DNA from: Linepithema humile
Taxonomy: Eukaryota; Arthropoda; Insecta; Hymenoptera; Formicidae
Length of the DNA: 64,000 nt
Assembly: GCF_040581485.1 (NCBI RefSeq)
Contig: NC_090133.1
Location: 8,990,001-9,054,000 of the forward strand
Direction of reading: 5' to 3'
Position numbers and translations under genes: made by a program. The notes beneath the pieces are model-generated. The model was not told the origin of the DNA and ran no database searches. It was given only the letters and a program-made list of their open reading frames with translations. This document shows, in pieces, positions 12,561 to 24,359 of the stretch; position 1 is the stretch's first letter; each line of letters begins with the position of its first letter.

Positions 12561-12639
12561 TACGCTACTCAAAGAAAATAAAATATTAATAATACACAAT
12601 AATATTAATAATATCATTAAAACTTACCGCCGCTTTTTT
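10396..12639. other. Tandem-unit spacer between copies 2 and 3
   Basis: Short-type spacer without block L or the pogo element. It holds the common upstream block (10396-11290), the recurring 70-residue minus frame (11292-11504) and the AT-rich 3' block of copy 3. Two small plus-strand frames (11880-12074, 12104-12289) are disrupted in sister units and are not called. Confidence 0.6.
12518..12559. repeat. (GT)n microsatellite
   Basis: About 20 GT repeats directly beside the position where pogo-like elements sit in copies 2, 4 and 8. Shorter GT runs occupy the same place beside copies 5 (about 47432-47449) and 7 (about 55387-55396), and none is present beside copies 1 and 6. Confidence 0.95.
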
Positions 12640-13836
12640 TCAGTTTATTTCACGGTTTGTTGACGGTCCGTCGAATGCTATAGAGCTTTCCATTCTTTGT
12701 CTTTGCATTGGTAGATCATCCGTTGGTCGTGAATCGCTTCCTGGTCCCAGATAATCTCTTCTCATCAAATTTCGACATTGATTGTTGAATATGTGAAGGA
12801 ATAAGTATATTGCAGGCATAGACTTAAAGATATGTTTTTGTTTACATGCTATGCAATATCCTTTAAAATTATCATTATTGTTATCGATTGGTATCAGATA
12901 TTTGCAAGGCCATGCGTAATGACGAATGTAATTATTATCATTATCATGATGATGCTTTTTCCAGTCGTCCGTTATCACTGAAAACTCGTCGCCACATATA
13001 ACACATTGTGCTTCCCGTTTCCATATAAAACTCCTAAAATTGATCCAATATGCATTTTTGTAATAGCTCCTAAGTCGATGGTTTTCTATATAATAAAGAT
13101 TAGGTTGATCATTAAATATATGTTCACCAAAACGTAATGTGTCGATAGTACTAAAAACGCCAAAACATTTTTTACATTCTGCTCGGAATCTTGATAATAA
13201 TTGATATTTTTTTTCCACCCAATTTATAGCAGTTGTGCGATCTTTCAGAGCATCTGAGTACCATTGGCCACGGGCATATATTTTTAAGAACATCTTCAGT
13301 CTTTTTAAATTTACACCTAGTTTCTTTGCTTGTTCTTTACTAAATGGTAATCTTTTCCCCCATTTTTCTGGATGATTTTTTTTTAAATGCAAAAATATAG
13401 TTTCTTCAAACTTTATAATTTTTTTGCGTTCACAAAGAATACAATACGCTGAAAAAGCACTAGACATTTTTAAATATTTGTACACCCAATCATAATCAAT
13501 GTCGGTCAGAATTTGTCTATCGTCTGCGCGATGCTGATGATCAAAAGCATTGTTGAAGGAAAAAGACTTATCACATACAACACATTTAACATCGTTTAAA
13601 TCGTCAGTTTTTCTGAAGTTTTTCCAACGCTCACCTTTATGTGTCTCTTCAAATAGATAAGTAGTTTCATGTTTGCATTTTATATGATTCTGAAAGTCTT
13701 CTGTGTTGACGAAGTATAAAGTTTTGTGACACTCCATACATGTTGCTTGGAAATTTGACAGTGTGTAATTTGCTTGCACCCATTTCCGAACAGTTGGAAG
13801 CTCACGTTGGTTGACTACGTCCATTGCACGAGACAT
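12640..13836 (-). CDS. Six-knuckle zinc-binding protein, family copy 3
   Basis: 398 residues from the conserved Met, founder-like member of clade II with copies 5-7. Modules 1, 2, 3 (HLKKNH) and 5 (with an HHH run) keep their ligands. Module 4 has lost its last His, and module 6 has PAIYLF in place of PAIHLF, so a likely ligand is lost. Upstream sequence to 13944 is open but reads LHLCFFDLFYQLF, a different path from copies 1, 2 and 8. This fits non-coding sequence there. Function unknown. Confidence 0.75.
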   Translation of the reverse strand: MSRAMDVVNQRELPTVRKWVQANYTLSNFQATCMECHKTLYFVNTEDFQNHIKCKHETTYLFEETHKGERWKNFRKTDDLNDVKCVVCDKSFSFNNAFDHQHRADDRQILTDIDYDWVYKYLKMSSAFSAYCILCERKKIIKFEETIFLHLKKNHPEKWGKRLPFSKEQAKKLGVNLKRLKMFLKIYARGQWYSDALKDRTTAINWVEKKYQLLSRFRAECKKCFGVFSTIDTLRFGEHIFNDQPNLYYIENHRLRSYYKNAYWINFRSFIWKREAQCVICGDEFSVITDDWKKHHHDNDNNYIRHYAWPCKYLIPIDNNNDNFKGYCIACKQKHIFKSMPAIYLFLHIFNNQCRNLMRRDYLGPGSDSRPTDDLPMQRQRMESSIAFDGPSTNREIN

Positions 13837-16003
13837 ATTGCGTGTGACTGAACGCGATACTGTCTTGTCGAACAGTTGATAGAAGAGGTCGAAGAAACAA
13901 AGGTGTAGCCTTTCCCTTCCATTCGTACATAAACATTGATACATTATTCTGACTTACCAAACTGTTATTAAGAATTCAAATCTTTTACAAATATGTAAAA
14001 TTATAACAACCCTACAATTAAGCAACAAAGATTTTACACAACATTTTTGCGTAAATAAACAAGTTTTTCTTGAAATAATGCAAAAATCATTATTTATGTT
14101 TTTAAAATAAAACTGTTCTGTGTGTCATAATAACCATATAAAAAAAATTTATGCCCATTGTTCCAAATTTATTGGTCCTACAAAAAACGCAATTAATACA
14201 CTTATTGTAAAACGATAAATATACGCGAGCTAGCATTTCTTTACCCGACGTACACGTATTTAGATGTGTTATTGTCACCGTTGTATTGTGAAGACGTTTT
14301 ATTTGTATTTCATATGAAATCACAATGATTTTAATCTCGATACCTGCAATTTATTCGTACCAGCTTTACTGATTTATATAGTTAAACACTTGTAATATCA
14401 ATTTTTTCAATAACGTTCTTCTTATTCAAAGGTGCGTATCATGTGGCAGTATCTACGCATGTCTAGAAAGTGATTGTCGATGAAATCGGCGACGGCAAGC
14501 TCTAATATCGCAAGTCTGTGTGAAACACTAAAATGCACAATTGACGTTAATACCCCGCATTCTAATTTCTGGGTATCGTAGCTTTGTATTCTGGGAAACT
14601 ACTGTATATGAATATATATATATATCAAAGAAGCGTATGATGAACAAAAAAATAACTGATTTGGCGGATTTTATCCAAGAGCATCGAATGCGCTATTGGC
14701 CCTTCATTCTTCGAAAAAATATTGCGTGAAAATCTCAACAAGGTAAATGGTGCATCATAGAATTATTTATCAAGTTTCTTAAAATATATCCTTATCAAAC
14801 TGAGATGTATTGCAGCACCTTCAACTCTAAAATATAATTTCTTAAGCTTTGATTAGTGGTTTTATCACTATTATTAACTCGATATTGAACAATAAAGAAG
14901 GACATATGACATATATCGTATTTCTTTCGTTGAAACTCGAGAAATATATTCGAATGTCAGTGTTAATTATATTTTTCGAAATTACAAGGATTATAATGAT
15001 ATTCTTGCAACGTCGTTTGAAGCGCTGACAGTTTCTGTCATAAGATTTAGCCAACTATTACATTTTACTACAAAATTCGACATTATTGTGTATTTGCATC
15101 CATCAAATTCTAATTCTTTAACGCTTGCACATGTTTTTCTTGTAACAGAACGCATATAAATAAATGCAATGACATTCTGCCGATATGTTCAATGAAATTG
15201 CTTTTATCTGTGAAAAAATATTAAGGTCTTTTGTAAAGAACTTGTGTATATATTATATTTTGTTATAATAAAGAACAATTATTTTAAATAAGTTTCCAAG
15301 CAAAATAAATGCAAGATAAAATTTAGTTGATATAATGAATCTACTACTAATTAGCAAAAGTATGAGAAAATATTAAAGAAATTAAACAAATATTATACTA
15401 ATGATTTGTCTTAGATATTTTTTTAAATAAAATGATTAAATTATTTTTTTTTAAATGCCATTTTATTAATACGTTGAAAAACGCATCGTTTGCACATGTC
15501 TTTACTTTAATGAATACATTATTGGTCACACATAAATTTAAAAAAATTACTTGAATAATACATTTCAAACATTTCTGGAGAAATTATGACAAACTGAAAT
15601 TAGATAAAGCAAAAGTAAAGAAATGAAATAGTATAAACATGAAAATATCTTACAAATGTCGTTCTTACATGAACATCATTGTTCAGGTAAAAAATCTGAT
15701 TTGTTTTATGAATTTATAAAAATCGTGTATTTATAAATTCAGGGTACGTCTTTGAGATATAAATTTATAAACTTGCTTATAACTTTATAACAATCAAACT
15801 GACGTTGAAGATAATTTTTTATACATTTCAAATTAATTAAGTGATCAAAGTAAAGGCTGACGTTATTGCAGTTTGTAGCTCGATCTCAATTTGCTTATCG
15901 TCATCTCCATTGTCCAGACTATAGATACATCTATCAAAAATAAAAAAAAAACTGATTAAAAACATCTGATTATTTGATTTTTATTGTTCTTATTATATAA
16001 GTA
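13837..16003. other. Tandem-unit spacer between copies 3 and 4
   Basis: Contains the copy 3 5' UTR and intron, the common upstream block with the 73-residue minus frame (14102-14323), the 70-residue minus frame (14842-15054) and the 3' block of copy 4, up to the pogo element. No gene is supported. Confidence 0.6.
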
Positions 16004-16992
16004 GGGAAAGTGGGGTAAGAGACGGATCGCGGGGTAAAATGGTCCATTTGCTAGATCTTATTAGTAAGTACCTCTATCTGCTGGATAAACATAAAATTAA
16101 TTTCCTTTTTGTTGCTTTTGAACTGTTTAAAAATTACGTCATTATATCATAAGACTATTGTGAGTTATTTATAAAGAAACGTCAAATTCTCTGCAAATAG
16201 ATCTCGTGATCTAATTTCTTAGTATTACATTTTAAGTGACTAAGATTGCAAAACTTAATATTTTTAAATTTTTCCACAAGTTTCATATTTCTGGTTATTT
16301 GGAAGTAATATTTCATCAGTTACATTTGAAAAATAATTTTGATACAGGTAAATAAAAATAAGATAATATTAATGTTGTTATGTGAGGTAAAACGGACCAA
16401 TTTATATATTTGTTCTACTTATACTTTCTACTTATAGTTTTCTGCTTGTATATTTGCTCTGATTTGAGAAATATTTTACATCTGATTTTCTTTCTTAACA
16501 ATTTTTTGTTTTTTAACCATTTTTCTAGTTGTTAAAAATGCCTAGAAATTATAAAAGAAAATCGAATCAATGTAAATAAAATGAAGAAAATATATACAAA
16601 GCGTTAAAAGTCATGTTAGAAGAAAACATTGGTTAACGAGAAACTGCAAGAAGATAAAATGATTAATGTTAAATAAATTTCTATTCTTATACAAAAATAT
16701 TTAATAAATAATGTATAGTTTTGATTATGAATTGATCAGTTAAATTATTTCTCGGTCCATATTATCTCGGCTTGGTCCATTTTACCCCACCTATGAAGTA
16801 AAACAAACCAAAATTAAGTTTTTTAAAATTTTAATAATAATTCAAACTTTTGCAAGTTTTGAAAATTTAACATTATGATCTTATAATAAACAATCTACTG
16901 TTTCTTCATACAAAATTTCACTTATTTTTTGTCATTAATATAAAAAATATGGCCATTTTCGCTTAGGGGATCCGTCTTACCCCACCTAGTCC
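16004..16992 (+). mobile_element. Non-autonomous pogo-like element 2
   Basis: About 989 bp with TA on both sides (16002-16003, 16993-16994), the same ends as element 1 and the same insertion point in the unit. The MPRNYKRKS remnant is present with further stops. Its position matches elements 1 and 3, so the insertion preceded the duplication. Confidence 0.85.
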
Positions 16993-17075
16993 TAATAAGT
17001 ACGCCACACAAAGAAAATAAAAAATTAAAAATACATAACAATATTATAAATACCAATAAAACTTACCGCACCTTT

Positions 17076-18284
17076 TCAGTTTATTTCACGACTTGTTGAC
17101 GGTTCGTCGAATGATCTAGGTCTTTTCATTCCTTGTCCTTGCATTACTAAATCATCTCTTGGTCGTGGATCATTTTCTGGTCCTAGATAATCTCTCCTCA
17201 TCAAATTTCGACACTTATTGTCGAATATGTGAAAGAATAAGTGTATTGCAGGCATAAAATCGATGTCATGTTCTACACTACATACATTGCAACGTCCTTT
17301 AAAATCATCATTACCATCTTCGATTTCTGTCACATATTTGCATTGCCATGTGTAATGACGAATGTAATTATTATCATTATCATGTAGATGCTTTCTCCAG
17401 TCGTTCGTCATTATTGAAAACTTCTTGCTACATATAACACATTGTACATTCTGTTCCAACATAAGATTCCTGAAATTTATCCAATATGCATTTTTGCAAT
17501 TATTCTCAAGTCCTCGACTTTCCATATTGAAAAGATCGGGTTCTTGAATATATATATGTTGATGAATGTCTGTTGTGTCGATGCTATTAAAAATGTCAAA
17601 ACACTTTTTACATTCTGCTTGAAATCTTGGTTTTAATTGATATTTTCTTTTCACCCAATTTATAGCAGTTGTGCGATCATTCCAATCCTCTGTGCCCCAA
17701 CGGCCACGTTTACATATTTTTAAGAACAACTCCAGTCTACTTAAATTTAGGGCACCTATTGAAACGGTTATTTTTTCATTAAATGGTAGTCTTTTCGTCC
17801 ATTTTTCTGAATGAGCCCTTTTAAAATGCAAGAATATGATTTCTTCAAACGCTATAATTTCACAGTGATCACAAAGAATACAATTCGCTGAATGAACATA
17901 AGCAAAAACAGTCTGTTTAAAATATTTGAACACCCAGTCATAATCAATGTCGGTTACAATTTGTCTATCGTCTGCGCGATGCTGATGATCGAAGGCATCG
18001 TCGATGGAAACAAGTTTATCACATACAACACATTTAACATCGTTTGAATCGTCAGTTTTTCTGAAGTTTCTCCAACGCTCACCTTTATGTCTCTCTTCAA
18101 ATTGATAAGTGCTTTCATGTTTGCGTTTTATATGATTCTGAAGGCCTTCTGTGCTGACGAAGTAAAAAGTTTTTTGACACTCCTTACATGTTGCTCGGAA
18201 ATTTGACAGTGTGTAATTTTTTTTCACCCAATCCTGAACAGCTGGAAGCTTAGGTTGGTTGACTACGTCCATTGCACGAGACAT
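17076..18284 (-). CDS. Six-knuckle zinc-binding protein, family copy 4
   Basis: 402 residues. Over most of its length it is almost identical to copy 1, including the loss of the last His in module 4. Two differences stand out. The segment before module 3 reads KQTVFAYVHSAN against RESMSGCIFLAN in copy 1, and the DNA upstream of the conserved Met matches the copy 3 type rather than the copy 1 type. The copy is therefore a mosaic. The open frame extends to 18392. Confidence 0.76.
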   Translation of the reverse strand: MSRAMDVVNQPKLPAVQDWVKKNYTLSNFRATCKECQKTFYFVSTEGLQNHIKRKHESTYQFEERHKGERWRNFRKTDDSNDVKCVVCDKLVSIDDAFDHQHRADDRQIVTDIDYDWVFKYFKQTVFAYVHSANCILCDHCEIIAFEEIIFLHFKRAHSEKWTKRLPFNEKITVSIGALNLSRLELFLKICKRGRWGTEDWNDRTTAINWVKRKYQLKPRFQAECKKCFDIFNSIDTTDIHQHIYIQEPDLFNMESRGLENNCKNAYWINFRNLMLEQNVQCVICSKKFSIMTNDWRKHLHDNDNNYIRHYTWQCKYVTEIEDGNDDFKGRCNVCSVEHDIDFMPAIHLFFHIFDNKCRNLMRRDYLGPENDPRPRDDLVMQGQGMKRPRSFDEPSTSREIN

Positions 18285-18864
18285 ATTGCGTGTGACTGAA
18301 CGCGATACTGTCTTGTCGAACAGTTGATAGAAGAGGTCGAAGAAACAAAGGTGTAGCATTTCCCTTCCATTCGTACGTAAACATTGATACATTATTCTGA
18401 TTTACCAAACTGTTATTAAAAATTCTAATCTTTTACAAATATGTAATATTATAACAACTCTACAATTAAGCAAAAATGATTTTACATAACATTTTTTGCG
18501 TGAATAAACGAGTTTTTCTTTGAAATAATGCAGAAATAATTTTTTGTTTTTAAAATAAAACTGTTCTGTGTGTCATAATAACCATATAAAAAGAATTTAC
18601 GCTCACTGTTTCGAATTTATTGGTTTTACAAAAAACGCAATTAAAACATCCATTGCAGAACGATACACAATATGCGCACTAGCATTTCAGTACCCGACGC
18701 GCACGTTTAGAAATGTTCTTGTCACTGTCGTATTGTGAAAACGTTCGGTTTGAATTTTATATAAAATCACGATGTTTTTAATCTCGATATATGCAGTCGA
18801 TACATAAAATTTTGAGCGGTATTGATTTATATGGTTTAAACACTCGTAATATGGAACAAATATT
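18285..18864 (-). other. 5' flank of copy 4
   Basis: Presumed 5' UTR with a donor of the form GTAAAT, then the common upstream block. The 73-residue frame is interrupted. No gene was seen. Confidence 0.5.
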
Positions 18865-21120
18865 CTTCGGATCTAAAACACGCGTTAAAAATTAATGTAT
18901 CGCGTGCAAAAATAATTTTATCTTCTCATCAACAATATTGGATATATGTATATAAAAGAATAAAAAAAAAAGAAAGTAACAATTTCTATAGAAAAAAATA
19001 AAATAATAATCTCGAATTAGAGATTATTATTTTATTTTAATTAGAATGAGATGTGTGTGTGTGTGTTCCCTGTCAAGTCGTTTCACACTGCACTGTATAT
19101 AATTCTTATAAGTTTAATTATTTATGCCATTCTTTATGTATCATATTAGCTCTTGTATTTTATCGAAGTAATAAAACAAAATTTAAATTTAAAAAAAATA
19201 AAAAATACGTAGTTATTTTTTAAACAATGTATGCGTTTTATTGATTTGGTACATACACTTATCCATTTGAAATTGCTACGCCTTCGCTGTATTGCATATT
19301 TTTGTGTCTCGTTTCGTAACGATAAAGTTTATTTTGTTAGTTAGTTTGGACTCTTTTGCTGCAAATTTAAGTACAATTTAGGTATAAATATATTCACAGC
19401 GGAGTAAATTATATAATAAATTCACATTTTTTCATGATATCATTCCGTAACCAGAAAAAATGATAAAAATTTATTTGCTTGAATTATATATATTTAAGGC
19501 AATTTTTGCACATTTTTTAACATGTGTTCAAAATGAAGTAATAACTGAGAAAGACGATAAATAATCCAATCGCTTTCGTCAAATGCATTTGGTCTATAGC
19601 CTTTTTTTATTTTATGCTAAAGATTTAGTAATGAAGAAACGTTTTAAATAAAGAATCAAATACTTACAAAGTTGCGAGATGACCTTTACAGAATAAACTC
19701 TTAAAGTGTAACATCATTTCGTAGCTAATTTGGACGTGGTAGTAAACATAATTTGGCACCGATTATTACGTTCGTTATTGTTAATTACCAAACAATCATA
19801 TAAAATTCTAAATACGACAAAATCATTATAATTTTTAGGTTATGAGCAGGGCTATATATAAAATTAACATGTGTAACAAAAGAGCGAGCTATTCAACGCG
19901 CACTCGGAGTTGCCTTTTGCCCGCGTCAAAAACACCCAACGGGATCATTGTTTCTTAGCAATAAGATTATGCGTCGCTGATGATATTTAGAACCTAATAT
20001 ATATATATAATACCCGCGTACATAAACGGTTATTATATATAATATATTAACAAATATATATTATTTTAAATAGACATTAAAATTAAATGGGAAGGAAGTT
20101 GCTCAACATTTTAAGAAAACTTCTGAGAACTTTGTTTGAACAAAGTACGCTTGGTCACAATCTATTATAACGATCTATTTTATTGTATGATCTATTTTAT
20201 TGGCGTGTATAATATACGTTATCAGTATATACGTTCCAAAGAGATGTAGATAGTTTTCCTCATTATTACTCTATAAAACTATTATTCAAATATCATTGAA
20301 TCCTCGAATTGTTCCTCCCGGAATCTGTTGATTTCTAAATTTTTGACATTTGAAGTCTCAGATCTTTTAACTTTCAAAGCTCATCGTCCTTAAAAATACC
20401 TGAATTTGTAAATTATCAAATTCGCAAAATATCAAAATTGGTCTCCCGAAATCTCAATTCAAAATATTTAATTTTTAGATTTTGCGAAACATCAGTAGCT
20501 CAGATAATGACTTCCTGCACATAATATATCTTTCTAGGACACTGTGTGAAACATTCGAAACCCTCGAAACGACATGCTGACCTTCGTTCAAACATGATGC
20601 CGAATCTCCGCTATCAAATCTTAATTGTTATTCCGCGACAAATGTTATTGAGAAATGTATTATTGCGAAAAAATTGTATTATTCAACTAAGCAAAAATTT
20701 TAAAATTTTGTCTTGTACGATTATCTTACAGGCAAATGATAAAATAATAATTTCAAAATCCGTCAGAAAAGTTAGAAATAAAATGCGTTTAAAGTAAATT
20801 CCTCCAAATTTAATTATATATTTGTAACGACTAAGCAGAGAGTATTAGAAGACGTGATGAATATTTTTTTTATTTTGTCGTCTTGACAGTTTATCGAGCA
20901 ATCTGCATTTTGTCAGTCGATATACTTTACAATGACGAATCGAGTTTTGCAACTTTAAGCTGCACAAATTATCTTGCAAACATAGAAACATATATCTTTG
21001 TGGCAACAAATCAAACCTATCTTATATTTATATTACTACATTAATACTAAAATATTAATTATTTATAAATAATATGTATTACAATGAATTTTTGAAATAA
21101 AGTTTTACTTATTTAAAAAT
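18865..21120. repeat. Long spacer block L, second copy
   Basis: Matches 4020-6395 closely, with a small GT insertion near 19052 and a few deletions. The 83-residue plus frame at 20546-20797 is disrupted in the first copy and is not supported as a gene. Confidence 0.7.
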
Positions 21121-21645
21121 ATGTATCATGTGGCGGTGTCTACACATTTCTACAAAAGTGATTATTGATGAAACCGGCAATGGCAAACTGTGACCACTCA
21201 AGTCCGTATAATGTTAAATGCGACAACTGACGTTAATATACCGCTTACTAATTACCAAGCATCATTCTTTTGTATTCTAAGAAACTACTATATATGATTG
21301 TATATATATCAAAGAAATGTATGATAAACAAAAAAATAATTGATTTGGCAGATTCCATCCGAAAGCATCAAATGCGCTAATGACACTACATTCTTCGACA
21401 AAATATCGCATAAAAAACTCAACAAGGTGAATGGTGCATCATAAAGTTTTTTATCATTTTTTCTTAAATATGACCATATCGAATTGAGATGTATTGCAGT
21501 ACCTTCGATTCAGAAATATAATTTCTTAAGTTTTAATTAGTAATTTCATAATTATTATTAACTCCACATTAAACAATAAAAAAGCACATATGACATATAT
21601 CGTATTTCTTTCGATGAAACTCGAGAAATATATACGAATGACAGT
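21121..21645. other. Truncated tandem-unit spacer
   Basis: Continues the unit as at 6400-6925 and then stops abruptly at about 21645, where unrelated sequence begins. Array sequence resumes only at 36466, at a point that lies beyond a gene body in the unit, so a stretch including one gene copy is missing here. Confidence 0.65.
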
Positions 21646-22390
21646 GTCATAAACGCACATTTTAAGATTTCTACATACCTTCAAAACGTTCATTTTGTTA
21701 AAAATCGGTTCACTCAAAAATCATTCTAACGTCATCAAGACCGTAATCACATGCATGCGATTTGTATAATATAAAATAAATTTCATATACATTTTCTCGA
21801 TCCGAGAAGATTAATGCAGGAATTTGTAACAGTTAAAAAGAAATGGTGATACTATAAACGTTCTACTATAAATTTATTAAATTTTAGTTTAAAAAAATTA
21901 AAAAAAAATATAAAAATGTTATCGTTTCTCTCAAATGTACTACAACAAGCGTGTTCCGTTGGATTTCTTTTGCAACAAACTCTTATAAACAAAATGTGAC
22001 CTACGATTAAGGCCTTGTTCATTAGTCATCGACAAACGCACAGTTAGACATATGATACGCTGTGTAGCAGTCGATGAGTGCTGTTTAGAGTTCAGGTAGT
22101 TTTACACGAAATCTCTAATTTTTAATTAATATTCTCTATAGTTTAACGTGCGTGGATTTGGTTCAATCTTGGCTCAAATTTTGGTTTTAATTCATTGGAG
22201 TTTACAACTAATAAAATATACTACTAAACTTATGTACATATCAAATGTGTATTGAATGTAATATATAGTTTCTCGCGTGTGTGAGAAATGTGTGTAAGCG
22301 TCCCAACTACATCGCGCTTTCCACTATGCTTATAATTGCAAACTATAATTTAATTAATCAGCTTGTTATAGCTGAATTTCTGCCATTTTC
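21646..22390 (+). repeat. Direct repeat R, left copy
   Basis: About 700 bp repeated at 25720-26425 in the same orientation with scattered differences. The two copies flank the C2H2 gene. Both contain a block ending in a TTCTCGCGTGTGTGAGAA hairpin. No open frame and no TG...CA ends were seen, so I do not call LTRs. Confidence 0.75.
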
Positions 22391-23290
22391 GCGATTCAGA
22401 TTCTAGCTTTCTTTTTAAAACCGTCGCACAAATATTCGCAAAATTTCGGGAACTACAACTGAACAGCGAATACTCGATCTGTACATTCGATCTCGAACAA
22501 AATTCTTATTAAATAACTTTTAACATTTATTCTAAATAGGCTAATTTGCACACTTATTCATGCTACTTAAAAGTTGTAATTACTTAAGTATTTATATTTC
22601 TACGATACGTACAGAGCGATTCACATTCACACATACAGATTTTTTAGCCACTTTCAATTTCCTTTTTCTCTCGCGGAAATAAAAGTTACGGGGAGTCGAA
22701 AAGTGTGTAATAATATTAAAATAGTAGATAGTAATATATATAAGTCACACGAATGTAAAGTACACAATTTCGGAGCTTTTGATATTATATTAACATTCCA
22801 GTAGCCGCTTTCTAAAAAGTATGATTCATTAAATTAAAGTAAATTGTAAAAGCATTTATGTACATATATTGCAAATGAAAAAATTCATTTAGCTATACAA
22901 TAATCACCGCCAATCATATAATTACAAAATAACACTCGGCAACAACATTGTAGAAAAAAAATTTTGGTGTATAAGTAACGAAAACGGTTGACGAGACTGC
23001 GATTGACCGGAGGGACAAACATTACTAACAGATTTCACAATTACACAGGTAGACATCTGCTGAATACCTCTTAAGTTCTATTATCAAACAAATAAAAAAT
23101 AATAATTTCTTAATATTTGGAACCCATTGTCAGTGCTAGACCCATGGAATCAACAGATAAAATATGCTAGATTCTTGCACAACTAAAATAAAAATAGTTT
23201 TGTTAGGTTTCCCAATGACATATTTAAACATTAAAATTAAAATTATAAAATAGTATCTCAAGGATTAAATAAACAATTCTTTTATTTTCA
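22391..23290 (+). other. Upstream region of the C2H2 gene
   Basis: No recognisable repeat or gene. It ends in a good splice acceptor (TTATTTTCAG at 23282-23291), so a 5' non-coding exon of the C2H2 gene probably lies here or further left. Confidence 0.4.
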
Positions 23291-23325
23291 GATTATTAAA
23301 ACAAAATAGAAAATCGATATTAACG

Positions 23326-24228
23326 ATGTCATCATTTTCAGAACATAAACATGACAACGCAGATGAAAATATAACTGTATTAATAGGCAAAATAATAATG
23401 GATTATAATAATAAAAAAACGGAACGCAGACATTACATGTTGCCGAATGCCGGAATGCCTCCTGAAACAGCACAACATACTCAAAACCAGGATATCTTAA
23501 ATTTTGAAATGAGCAATATTAATGCCGTCACCAATCTTAGCGAGATTTCGGAAAACATTGCACACGAGCCACATTCACTTATCTTTTCAAACACATTCAA
23601 CAGTCAACATCCACCCATTACTAGTAATGAAAATGAAGCCATAGCAACACTAGCACTTGCGATGGTAGCGAATGAAACTAATGTGTCAAGTAACAATGTA
23701 TCGCAAAATCATAAAACTCATGAAATTGCGTCAATCAAACAATTTGTACCAACTCACAATCAGCCGCAGACTTTAATGGAGTTAAATTCTCACGTATCAG
23801 AAACAGACTCAATGTCACCTTCGACAGTTTTACCTTCCGTAAACAAAGATGATAAAACGGATACTGAATGCATCAGGAAATGTGACTGCACTTCTAATTA
23901 CAATGACACTTTGTGTAACAATAAAATTAGACATTCAAGTAATAGTAAACATAAATTTGTGTGTCCTGTAAAAAAGTGTCAAAAGTCATATCGTTGGAAG
24001 TCACAGTTGGAAATACATATGAGGTCTCATACCGGTGAAAAACCGTATGTCTGCACTTGGAAGAACTGCGGTCAAAGGTTCAGTCAGGTGAACAATCTGA
24101 ACCGTCACAAACGCTTGCACACTGGCGGTGAGGTACATGCGTGCAAAATATGTTTTAACAAGTATTCGACAAAATATCATTTAAAAACAAACGAAAAATG
24201 TATGCATAATATGCACAAAGGATCATGA
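23326..24228 (+). CDS. C2H2 zinc-finger protein
   Basis: 300-residue protein. The N-terminal 210 residues are polar and rich in Asn, Ser, Thr and His with no domain I recognise. Finger 1 has C213, C218, H231, H235. A standard TGEKP linker leads to finger 2 with C243, C248, H261, H265. Both have the C-x4-C spacing. A third CxxC (C273, C276) is followed by KYHLKT but lacks properly spaced histidines, so it is degenerate. Probably a nuclear DNA-binding protein. A splice acceptor 34 bp before the ATG and a polyadenylation signal 113 bp after the stop support a real spliced gene. It is the only protein-coding gene of block A that looks unrelated to transposons. Orthology was not determined. Confidence 0.8.
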   Translation: MSSFSEHKHDNADENITVLIGKIIMDYNNKKTERRHYMLPNAGMPPETAQHTQNQDILNFEMSNINAVTNLSEISENIAHEPHSLIFSNTFNSQHPPITSNENEAIATLALAMVANETNVSSNNVSQNHKTHEIASIKQFVPTHNQPQTLMELNSHVSETDSMSPSTVLPSVNKDDKTDTECIRKCDCTSNYNDTLCNNKIRHSSNSKHKFVCPVKKCQKSYRWKSQLEIHMRSHTGEKPYVCTWKNCGQRFSQVNNLNRHKRLHTGGEVHACKICFNKYSTKYHLKTNEKCMHNMHKGS

Positions 24229-24340
24229 AAAAGATAAGAGCATCCAGACAAATTTTCAAATTTTGGATTTGACAATGGAAATATTCTTGCAGAAATGTAT
24301 AGATAGATAGTGTCGTATAAAGTATAAATAAGTTGTACAG

Positions 24341-24346
24341 AATAAA
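24341..24346 (+). promoter_or_regulatory. Polyadenylation signal of the C2H2 gene
   Basis: AATAAA at 24341-24346, with further AATAAA-like hexamers in the next 15 bases, 113 bp past the stop codon. Confidence 0.6.
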
Positions 24347-24359
24347 CTAAATAAAAATA

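Noticed and set aside
14102..14323. 73-residue minus frame upstream of several copies, with Cys residues
   Set aside because: Broken by indels upstream of copies 1, 2, 4 and 8. It lies in spacer conserved only because the duplicates are young.
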